Assembly: GCA_963920635.1 (NCBI GenBank)
Contig: OY987298.1
Coordinates: 117,294,035 to 117,358,034 of the forward strand
DNA: 64,000 bases
Reading direction: 5' to 3'
Source: Pseudeuparius sepicola
Lineage: Eukaryota > Arthropoda > Insecta > Coleoptera > Anthribidae
Positions 55,785 to 64,000 of the stretch are shown piece by piece. Both the position numbers and the translations under genes were made by a program. Positions within the stretch are counted from its first letter, which is position 1. Every line of letters starts with the position of its first letter. A model generated the notes under the pieces. That model did no database searches. It had not been told where the DNA came from and saw nothing but the letters and a program-made list of their open reading frames with translations.

Positions 55785-57330
55785 TTTAATTCTGAGACTT
55801 TTTTGAACGTAGTTTTGAAAACGGCGAAAATCGAACCAGAAACAATGGAGTTCTAATTTTTTTCCTAAAGAAATGCAGGGTGCGATGGTTGAGTTCTTGA
55901 TTATTTCTCGGGTTCACCTTTCGGGGTTCTTTTAGACAGCAAAATGAGAAGACTTGGTGGGTCACACATTTATTGCATAACAGGATGCCACGATACAACT
56001 GTGCTTAGGGCCGCGAGTGGGGTCACGCAGGACCGCGGCACTCTAGACGCGAAAAACAATCGTACGGGTGGTGAGTATACGCCCCAACTCCAGAAACGCC
56101 TCTCCCGCACTGGCAAGGTAGGCGGCCGCGACCGGAACGGTTCTCTGTCGGCCTCACCCAAGGATGGTGTGTCTGTTACACTATCCTTGGGCCCCACCAG
56201 CTGGCGGAGGGAGGAAACGGTACGTTCCGTTCAGCGGACGGAGGAAACCATCCATTTAACCTCGGCGATCACACCGAGCACTACCGAACTGACCACAACT
56301 TCTTTCGCCTTCAATTCGTAACCACAGCAAGGAGGTAGTTTTCTCCGGCAAATTTTTTCAACCGCGGATTGGTGCTTCTGGAATCATTCTGAACGTACTT
56401 GCTAAGAATGGCGAGGATCCAACCAAAAACAACTTCAGGGGTGGGAAGGGGTAGTTATTTTCCGGCAGTTTTTTTTTATTTTCTCAGACTGACTTTTTTT
56501 AACATCCTTGTGAAAACGACAAAAAAAATCGGACCAGAAACAATGGATTTATCATTTTTTTTTCCCTAGAGGGATGCAGGGGGTAGTTTTGTCCGGCAAT
56601 GTTTTTCAACCGCAGATTGGTGTTTCTGGAGTCATTCTGAACGACCTTGCTAAGAATAGCGAGGATCCGACCAAAAACAACTTCGGGGTGGGAAGGGGTA
56701 GTTTTTTTTCGGCAGTTTTTTTATTTCTCAGGCTGACTTTTTTTAACATCCTTGTGAAAACGACGAAAATTGGACCATAAACAATGGAGTTATCATTTTT
56801 TTCCTAAAGGGATGCAGGGGGTAGTTTTTTCCGCCAATTTTTTTTCAACCTCGGATTGGTGCTTCTGGAATAATTTTGAACGTCCTTGCTAAAAATGGCG
56901 AGGTTCCGATCAAAAACAACTTCGGGGGTGGGAAGGGGTAGTTTTTTCTGGCAGTTTTTTTTTATTTCTCAGACTGACTTTTTTAACAACCTTGGGAACA
57001 CGACGAAAATCGGACCATAAACAATGGAGTTATCATTTTTTCCCTAAAGGGATGCAGGGGGTAGTTTTGTCCGGCAAATTTTTTCAACCGCGGATTGGGT
57101 GTGTCTGGGTCCGGAATAAATTTAAACGTCCTTGCTAAAAATGGCGAGGATCTGACCAAAAACAACTTCGGGGATGGGAAGGGGTAGTTTTTTCCCGTAG
57201 TTTTTTTGTTTTTGAGACTTTTTGAATGCCCTAGTGGAGGTATGAAGTTGTTTCGCTAAAGAGATGCAGGGAGTAGTTTTTGGCAGGAAATTTTCTCCAA
57301 TCGCGGATTGGTGCATCTGGAATAATTCTA
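55785..57330 (-). repeat. dimeric ~238-bp satellite, right (inverted) arm
   Basis: Same units as the left arm but reverse-complemented. Marks such as CAAAAACAACTTC fall near 56427, 56673, 56913 and 57158 (spacing 240-246). The first partial unit (55785-55880) is separated from the rest by the solo-LTR-like insertion at 55881-56326. Confidence 0.88.
55881..56326 (-). mobile_element. probable solo LTR inserted in the satellite arm (446 bp)
   Basis: On the minus strand it runs from TGTGGTTACGAATTGAAGGC to CAAGAACTCAACCATCGCA: TG...CA edges, GC-rich first part, then TGCAATAAATGTGTG (polyadenylation signal) ~85 bases before the 3-prime edge. It splits the satellite unit between ATGCAGGG and GGTAG. 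A 6-base near-duplication (GCAGGG / GCAAGG) brackets it. The 125-aa plus ORF over it is not a credible gene. Confidence 0.65.
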
Positions 57331-57596
57331 ATAATTTCGAATTGTGGCTGCCTTATTATTATTACTCGTATAAATGCTATTCCTTCTATCCACATGTTCT
57401 TGCATCGACAACGTTGCAGCGTTTTTTATGGGATAGGTGCTTTCAAGGCCACCGAATTATTGTCGCCAGGCCGGCCGATTATATTTTTATTGGAATTTCC
57501 CACATGCGGCGCCCTCTATTGGTGCCAGTTCAAACAAATGGGTCCCCAGGCCCCAGGCACTGTCTGTAGCAAAGCTATATAGGTCTGTGACGTAAG

Positions 57597-58025
57597 TCAA
57601 AATTAACTAAGTACTTTTCATTTTTAACATTTTTGTGATATTGGCTAAGAACGCCACTGGCTTGTTGTGCGATGTGGCAGTCAGTAACAGGGCAGCGAGC
57701 GCTGTTAGGCGTCCTCTCTGTTTCCATATCTAAGAAAAATTCAGTACTATATAATATTTATAAGAATATTCTATTCTTTATTCAATAATACTCGTGGATA
57801 AAATTGTCGGATAGTTCGTCAAATATTTTTGACACTACAAATTAAAGCAAAATTCACAAAAGTGCGACAATTTTGTTTAGGAGTATAAATACAATAATAT
57901 ATTATTAGATAAATTATTTAAATTTTTACGACTAATTCAACATTGCAAGCATTTCCTCAGGGTTGACAACATTCAAAACTGCCATTTCCAGACAGTTTTT
58001 ATTTGCGAAAAAATCTTTTTTTCTA
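57597..58025 (-). other. 3-prime flank of the pallidin gene, with polyadenylation signals
   Basis: On the minus strand AATAAA occurs at 58003-57998, close to the stop, and again at 57782-57777. Either could end the transcript. The rest is AT-rich with no other gene. Confidence 0.55.
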
Positions 58026-58260
58026 TTATGGTTTTGGTTGTTCTGGATAATTTTCAAAAATCTCAATAAATCTTCTTGTCTTTACCTTTAACTTTGCACT
58101 TCGCTCATGAAGGTGCTTCATGTCTTTTTTTATTTCTAGTAGTTTGTTGTGGTATATTTTCATTTTAGCGAACAAGTCTTCAATATCAGAATTATGTTGA
58201 CTCTCGGACAATTTGAGATTTTGGCTGTGAATTTCATTTAGTAGTATTTGTTGCTTGTCA
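58026..58260 (-). CDS. BLOC1S6: pallidin (BLOC-1 subunit 6), exon 2
   Basis: After acceptor TATATTTTCAG the exon completes a Thr codon and encodes DKQQILLNEIHSQNLKLSES, then a block DIEDLFAKMKIYHNKLLEIK and KDMKHLHERSAKLK, ending FENYPEQPKP and a stop. The spacing of LL-E, DI..LFA..K.YH.KL..I.K.M and LHE..-KLK is that of pallidin, a coiled-coil subunit of BLOC-1, which acts in making lysosome-related organelles and binds syntaxin on endosomes. The C-terminal tail is shorter than the basic, Glu/Arg-rich tail of the vertebrate protein. Upstream codons that read open into the intron (from 58310) are not coding. Confidence 0.92.
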
Positions 58261-59804
58261 CTGAAAATATAAACCGTATTATGTATCATATAATAATATA
58301 TATATTCCACAAAAATTTCATTTATGTTAATTTTTAACTGGTGTTCATTTTAAGTGGATCCCTTAAATACTTAACACATCGCAGCTATTTTTTGCAGTAA
58401 CTAGCCGAAATTTCGTACAGGGATTACTGTATATTTTGCAACCCTCTACGGAATTTATTTGTGGTGTTTGGAATTTTTTTATACGAAAGTTGTAATAGTT
58501 GTTTTGAACTACCAGAATCTTTCATCAGGTGAAACTTCGTTTAGGTGGAAAGCTGAACATTTAATGAAAGTGACAAAGGCACGATTTTTTGTAAGAAAAA
58601 CAAAGTTTAATATTGATTTTATTGAGAAAAAGATACCTTATTGTACCTTTGTTCATTTGATGTTATTTCGAACGTAGAGTTCCAATTTAGCATAGATTTT
58701 CACTGAATAAAATTTTGTAATACATAGCAGCATAGATTAAAAGAGACATATACTCAGAAGCATTTTTTAAACCGCTCTCAAAAAAATCCCGGCACACCAA
58801 CTGTCAAACTTGAATTTTGGAACAAAAACAAATTAAAACAGATAAATTGCAATGTCTTACAATTCTAGATACTAAGTTGAGGTATAGGTATTTTAATTAT
58901 TTATTTATTAGTTTTTACATAAAATTTTATGCAGAATATCGTGCGTGCCTCCTGGACATTTACACAATGTCTATGATAGAAATAAGCCGGGGGGGACATT
59001 GTTTTCAAAGCCCCCTAAATCGTTTAGAATAAATTAATACAAAATTTTACCTCAATAACTATTTTAACGGTTTTTCTATACAAGGTATCCACTTTAGAAG
59101 TTCACTCTAAACATCTCTTTTCTGAAAAGAAATCAGCATTCCGTGCAATTCTTAGCTATTACAGTTCATGTACCTTTTGTAATATGGACAAAAATCGAAG
59201 AATCAAAGTTTTTAAACGGTGTAAGTTTTTTATTTCTGGTTAAGAACATAATTTTGCTTTATAATGTTCCTCTTAATCTTATGTGCCACATTTAACAAGA
59301 TATTCACTATAAAAAATTAATCAATGAAAAATTGTTGTGCCGTGTTAATGTGGACTGCTTGGATGCCTGTATTCCTGCGTATTAACCCATGGTTCGATTA
59401 TAAGATATAGCAGGTTAAAAAATGTATTTTCATTATATGCATCTGGGCGGACTTTATCTATTATTTGCTAATAATTCGAGTAATATTAATTATTATTGCC
59501 CCTACACTCATGGGGATTCATACTGTTTTCTAGAGTTTTCAATAGTATTGTGAGGGTGAGAATTATTAACATTGTTATGGGCAATTATAGTTACATCAGA
59601 ATGTTAAAATTTGTTTTTCTGTGACCGTTGAATAGAAGGGCGATTTGGAAAAGTAATAAGGCTTATTTCTCACCGCGAGTAATGGCCATTACATGCTCAT
59701 GGCACACATAAGCAAGGAAATTCTTGTCCCCGATGCCAATACTTTTAAATAACTTTTTCTAGTAGATTTCCAAGACTTCAGACTTCTCTGGTAGTGGGCT
59801 GCCG

Positions 59805-59905
59805 CATGTGTGGCCGCTAGAAAAAATGCCGAGAAACGTGCTACTGTTGTCCTTTGTGTGAAGAGAAGCCTGCGTTATAATGTTTCAAGCAATATCACAC
59901 ATACA
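59805..59905 (+). pseudogene. piggyBac transposase C-terminal Cys-rich fragment
   Basis: The plus-strand frame reads GCRMCGR, stop, KKCRETCYCCPLCEEKPAL, stop, CFKQYHT. The series C-x2-C, ...C-x2-C...PAL...CF..YHT matches the cysteine-rich C-terminal domain of piggyBac transposases. Two stops make it dead. No upstream catalytic part was recognised nearby, so only the tail remains. Confidence 0.7.
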
Positions 59906-60224
59906 TATTCTCAAAACCTCTTTGTATACTGTGCCTAGATTATAATTTTTATATTGCATTTTTATAATAGCCAAAAAATAACGAAGTAAATTACTTATCC
60001 GTTCGATGAAGCCATCTTATTATTACTTAAACTGTCTATATACTAAGAGGTTGTTGGTAGGCAGCATCAAAGAAAATGATGACAAATACGAGATAACTTG
60101 TAGGTGGCGTCTGGTGACATTAAGCCGACTACGAATTTACTAGTATTGGGCAGTCGACATGTTAATGTCCAAAATAATCACATATGCTTTGCATAAGCTA
60201 CATTTTAATTCAACCTGTCAAAAA

Positions 60225-60632
60225 ACATTGATCATGAATGCTGATATTTAAATACATTTACGTACTTCAAAATAATTTTAAACCAAAAATTGAAGAACTG
60301 CGTTTGCAAAATATTGAATGTATCTTCCAACAAGATGGCCCCTCTTGTCATATGGCTATAAAAGTGAAAGATTGAATGTTAGAAAACAATATTTCACTTT
60401 TAAAATGGACGGCTAGCAGTCCAGACCTTTCGCCGATTGAAACATTATGGCATATAATGAAGGAAGACGTTGCGATCACAAGCCTCAAGAACCGTTCCAG
60501 AGTTGCGTGCTCGTCTCCAAGAAATTTGGAATAAGTAGTTTCGCTCCAATTGATTGCCAAACATTAATTAATACTATGTGGAGATGTATCAAGGCAGTAA
60601 TAAGTCGAAAAGGCAATGTAACGCAGTGGTAA
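60225..60632 (+). pseudogene. Tc1-type transposase, C-terminal half, decayed
   Basis: The frame from about 60275 gives FKPKIEELRLQNIECIFQQD, then GPSCHMAIKVKD, a stop where tryptophan is normal, then LENNISLLKWTASSPDLSP and IETLWHIMKED. The D of FQQD and the E of SPIE are the second and third catalytic residues of the DD34E Tc1 group. A frameshift follows, then a C-terminus (TLINTMWRCIKAVISRKGNV and TQW). Stops and frameshifts show it is inactive. It lies in the pallidin intron in the opposite orientation. Confidence 0.82.
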
Positions 60633-61373
60633 TTTTCTATTTAATTTTTGTCGATTTTCTGTTTATTGGCAATATCAGGAATTTCTTTAAAAAAATTCTT
60701 TGTTAGTTAAAATATAGTTTAATTATATGCCAAAAGTGAATAAACGTTTCCTATATAATTACAAAAATGTGTTGATTTTAATACATTTTTGGTTAACACA
60801 ATAAATTTCTTCAAAAAACATATTTTTATTATAGTTTGGGCCGACTTCACTGAGACAGAGCTCGTAATAGCCTTGTTTATGGAAACCCTAGCTAGCCAAT
60901 GTGAGACAGTGGGTGGGTTTACTGTAGAGGCAGCGAAAATGCACTTTGCTTGCAGTCGCTTTTAGTATGCGCTTGCAGTCATTAAACGCCTTTTTGCCTT
61001 GTCTAAAATACTTAATGGTTTTAATAGTACACTGTACCTTTAATAAGATTCAAATGGTGACAAAGCGCACAATTTTTACACTTTCATTTGTTTCAAGCGA
61101 CTTGCTTTCAGCGCGGCTCAATAGGGTAAACACAACCAGTGTAATAAGGATATTACATCGATATTGGATGCAAGCATCAGATGGTGCCAAGAATTAAAGT
61201 GGCCCAGTCGTTGTACACTATTTTTTCCCATAGTAAAATTTAACAAAAAATAGCCCAAATCTGTCCCCTGTATTCACTCTATTTATGTCAGTGTCAGACA
61301 TTGGTTGCATTTAAGACTCCCAATCATACCAAGCGGTAGGATTGCAGCGCTTTCTAATTTCATTTGCTAGCGC

Positions 61374-62063
61374 TAGGGTTACCAGATGAAAACTTGTCTA
61401 CCCAGGACAAGCCTTTGAGAAAATCCGGACAAAATCAGGACGTCACAATTGTCTTTGTATTTTTTGAGTTAAAAAAAAAGAATTTTTAATTTAATTTTTT
61501 TTGACCAAGTAAAAATTTTCCCATTATCTACTGATTGACTGATGCTGGTTACCATTTTCTTTTTACTAATAAAGCAAGGCACAAGGGCAAAACAAATTTT
61601 ATTCACAAAAACTTACAAAGTAAAACAAGTTACAACACGCACACTTTACAGGTACTTTTCGCTGCTTTGTATTTTATTTAGAAAAGTTAAATTTTCTGGC
61701 AAACGCACAAAATCGTAAAACTCTCAACAGCTCATATTTTTTAAATTACCTATAAGTAGTCATAAGTTTTCCCTTCACAGAAGATATAAGCAGTCTAATT
61801 CTTTATTTGGTCCACTGGGCAGCAATAAGTAAGTAAAAAATTTCTCTCCACATTGGCATAGTGAGATGGGATTTCGATGGGATTGCAAAAAGAAATTCGG
61901 CTGCTTTTAATAACTGTGAAAAAGTTTATTATTTTGCATTATTTGTTGTTTATAACCACGCATACCTTAAAATCCGGACGTTTATGAAAAATCTACCCGG
62001 ACTCACCCGGACGTAGTAAAAACCCGAACATGTCCAGATTAATCCGGACATCTGGTAACCCTA
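61374..62063. mobile_element. hAT-type non-autonomous element, perfect 8-bp TSD (690 bp)
   Basis: The termini TAGGGTTACCAGATG and CATCTGGTAACCCTA are exact inverses, and GCTAGCGC flanks both sides (61366-61373, 62064-62071). Near both ends CCGGAC motifs repeat (subterminal repeats: AAATCCGGACAAAATCAGGA; AATCCGGACGTTT; CCCGGACTCACCCGGACG). The 8-bp duplication and TAGGGTT-type end fit hAT. No transposase remains. Confidence 0.88.
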
Positions 62064-62522
62064 GCTAGCGCTAGCATTTCGTTAAACGACAGTAGAGCTA
62101 GCGCCCGAAATGTATAGATATAAAAATAAAATAAGCTCAAACAGCCTCAAAAATAGTAAATCACTAAATTCAAATATTACAATGACTTTCACAACACAAA
62201 TAAGGCCAATAAAGGGAACTGACAGAACAAAATAAGGTTAGAATAAACCGCTTATAGCAATTGCGAGCGACTAAGCGCAAAATTTTTATGCTTGTTAATT
62301 TTGCAATCCGCTGAAATCCAGCGAAACCGTTCAAAGTGCGCAAGCATCAATTCGCTTGCAAGCGGTTGCAATCGCTTTGTCGTCTTAAAAGCACCCATTG
62401 GCTAACTAGAATATTCATAAAAAATATAATAACTATGAATTGCATTGAATGCCAATTTTCTGGCGCAATATAGCAACTTACCTATTATGGATATTTTTAT
62501 CATTATTAGTACAGGTACCTAC

Positions 62523-62626
62523 GTTAACTCAGTCAAATGATTCCTTGCATTGCGAAATGGAGGTTCGACTTTATCGACAATTGCTTTGGACACTAGCTTA
62601 AATGGATCAGCATACAGGTTTTCCAT
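62523..62626 (-). CDS. BLOC1S6: pallidin (BLOC-1 subunit 6), exon 1
   Basis: ATG at 62626-62624 encodes MENLYADPFKLVSKAIVDKV then EPPFRNARNHLTEL plus two bases (AC) completed by the first base of exon 2, giving LTEL-T-DKQQILL, the expected continuation of the pallidin coiled coil (human: ...LQELTQNQVVLL). Donor is GTAGGT. An in-frame stop lies ~15 bases upstream of the ATG, so the start is firm unless an acceptor lies between. The predicted protein is 112 aa, shorter at both ends than the ~170-aa human protein. It was missed by ORF length because the exon has only 34 codons. Confidence 0.9.
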
Positions 62627-64000
62627 ATTGTACTTAATTATTTAGAACTTGAAAATCATGTGAAAACAGAACTGGAACCACCTGCAAACTGAAAATGAAG
62701 TTTTTTATTTTATGAAACAATAGGTAAACGAATACCTAATTAAATAATCATTATATTTATAGTAAAATATACCTACATTATAAATTTATTCTTAAATAAA
62801 AGTGTATAAACCCACCTTAATAATTTACTATTAATTGAGTACCTAACTGAAGTCCTTTGGTTTTGGATAATTTATATTTTTATTTTAGCAGAAAATAGGC
62901 GTCGACGGCGTCCTCAGACTAATGCATATAAATCCTTTATCGAATAAAACGGCGTCGATGGAGGAAGGAATCCTCAATCAACGAAATAGGTTAGGTTCTC
63001 TTTGGGTTTGTCTATGGGTTAGGTTCTGTTGTTGTTTTATTCGTCTTATTGGATTCGGTAGCTGAAGTCAATGGTCTTCAGCTGCCGATTAATGATCCAT
63101 ACTCGTCCCACCAAAATCAGGACCATCATTTTTGATTCGGGGAAAAAAAGTAGTATACACGTGTATAGTAAAATTATTTTTAGAAGTCCTTACTGGGACT
63201 GTGGAATGGTAATTTCGCCATCCTACGTTGGCAACAATGCAGCAAAAAATGCAACCGGGTCATAAGTCCAGGTCAGTAGCGAGCCCATTTGCACAATGAA
63301 TAACTACTAATAACACGAACAAGAACAACACAGATAACGGTAATGAAATGTACGGTAATGAAATGTACAATACCCGCGAATATTTTCACTGCCCAAAGTT
63401 TGAACCCTTTTGAACGATCCGGAAAACCTTCACTGTCACTTTCACAACACCGAAACAAAATTTGCCTGAGTCCGCCCCATAGACGCTGGCGCAAGTGGCT
63501 GATTTTAACAAAATACCAAAATGAAAGTGTTTCCATGACGTTTGAAATTATTATTAAAATGAGTTGTAGTCATAGTTATTTTTATTTGTAGAGGTATAAT
63601 CGTGATTGCAATAGGGTTTTTTTATTTTATTATGTTCTTTTTTCGAATCACTTGGGTAACTTTTCACATCATAAATCAATGAGTGACGTCATTAACTGGG
63701 TGAGACACATATACCATTGTTATACCGATCCTTAACAGAAAATTCCTAGGGATTTTGTGGAGACTGTCATCTGACAAAATCGGGACTTCTTACAGTAATC
63801 GGGGTTATAGTGTCGTGCACGATAAACAGAAAACGGTATGTCCGCGCGCAGGTGCTGTGACGTCAACGGTGACGCTTATTCGACAAAATCATGGCTTATT
63901 TTCATTTTTAAACGGAAATTTGACTAGTTTTATAGTGAGCTAGGCAATTACATATACACCAAAGTGTCTCAAGGTGCCTACATTCTATCTTTGGATTTAA
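62627..64000. other. upstream flank of the pallidin gene, no confident feature
   Basis: A block at about 63270-63540 is less AT-rich and could hold the minus-strand 5-prime exon or promoter, but no splice join to 62626 was proved. It contains a short tandem repeat (CGGTAATGAAATGTA twice, 63339-63367). TGACGTCA occurs near 63680. The plus-strand frame after an acceptor-like TTTTAGCAG near 62890 stays open for ~55 codons but is not recognised. Confidence 0.35.

Larger units (their letters stand above)
53347..57589. mobile_element. 4.24-kb compound foldback element with satellite arms
   Basis: The ends CACAGACCTATATAGCTTCG and, reversed, CACAGACCTATATAGCTTTG match over about 36 of 38 bases (continuing CTACAGACTGTGCC / CTACAGACAGTGCC). 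ACGTAAG stands directly outside both ends (53340-53346, 57590-57596). The subterminal ~150 bases are also inverse to each other at lower identity. Inside lie a direct array (about 53690-55402) and an inverted array (about 55785-57330) of one dimeric satellite, plus a solo-LTR-like insertion. No transposase was seen. The edge structure argues that the whole 4.2 kb moved as one unit. Confidence 0.8.
58261..62522 (-). other. pallidin intron (4,262 bp), filled with transposon remnants
   Basis: Donor GTAGGT at 62522-62517, acceptor TTTTCAG at 58267-58261. It contains an eroded inverted-repeat unit (about 58340-59105), a truncated SINE-like tail (59499-59575), piggyBac and Tc1 transposase remnants, a hAT-type element (61374-62063), and possibly an older MITE around it (termini near 60911 and 62399, around CCAATG/GGGTG and their inverse). 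Confidence 0.8.

Noticed and set aside
55944..56321. 125-aa plus-strand ORF rich in Ser/Thr
   Set aside because: It coincides with a solo-LTR-like block whose signals (AATAAA, TG/CA edges) are on the other strand.
58261..58310. N-terminal extension MEYIYYYMIHNTVYIF of the 94-aa pallidin ORF
   Set aside because: It precedes a clear acceptor (TATATTTTCAG). The real upstream exon with the matching phase is at 62523-62626.
63273..63591. Opposing 87-aa and 82-aa ORFs upstream of pallidin
   Set aside because: No motif, they overlap each other on opposite strands, and no splice connection could be shown.

Overview
The window reads as AT-rich nuclear DNA from an arthropod, most likely an insect. 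No bacterial or organellar gene layout is visible. Spliced genes with GT/AG introns and animal-type proteins (an MTA-family BAH domain and the BLOC-1 subunit pallidin) occur in a dense field of DNA-transposon relics. Short GTACCTAC-type strings, common in several insect groups, are frequent from 45.5 to 47.4 kb. Species and order cannot be read safely from the sequence.

About 0-27.5 kb: no confident host gene. It holds inverted-repeat (foldback or MITE-like) elements, many flanked by TA dinucleotides and beginning CAGGGTG or CAGTG, as in the Tc1/mariner/IS630 superfamily. Two carry decayed transposase remnants (4.43-4.93 kb minus; 19.94-20.28 kb plus). There is also a hAT-type MITE with a perfect 8-bp target duplication (5.4 kb), an exact 207-bp tandem duplication (12.5 kb), two SINE-like copies with ATT tails, and a pair of pre-miRNA-sized hairpins (18.7 kb).

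About 27.5-28.35 kb: a CpG-rich stretch ends in a possible first coding exon (ATG plus three codons, then a strong donor) on the plus strand.

About 29.4-45.5 kb: a repeat block. It has a 2.1-kb foldback element whose arms are three tandem ~293-bp units, an almost perfect 6,250-bp tandem duplication (30064-36313 and 36314-42563), and a 142-bp satellite interrupted by a 487-bp TA-flanked element. It ends in a further foldback arm, so the whole block is bracketed by the same terminal inverted repeat.

About 47-48.4 kb: the first two coding exons of an MTA1-like gene (NuRD complex) on the minus strand. Later exons were not found to the left.

About 49-57.6 kb: a MITE, a ~1.2-kb element with a 10-bp target duplication, the second hAT-type MITE, a divergent pair (a two-exon 51-aa gene on minus, a THAP-type zinc-finger exon on plus), and a 4,243-bp compound element. 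That element has near-perfect terminal inverted repeats, a 7-bp direct repeat at both edges, inverted arms of a dimeric ~238-bp satellite, and a probable solo LTR inside.

About 58-62.6 kb: a complete two-exon pallidin (BLOC1S6) gene on minus. Its ~4.26-kb intron contains piggyBac and Tc1 transposase remnants and a 690-bp hAT-type element with a perfect 8-bp target duplication.

The genes do not form a pathway. The main biological content of the window is how mobile elements, satellites and segmental duplication have built up around three or four host genes.
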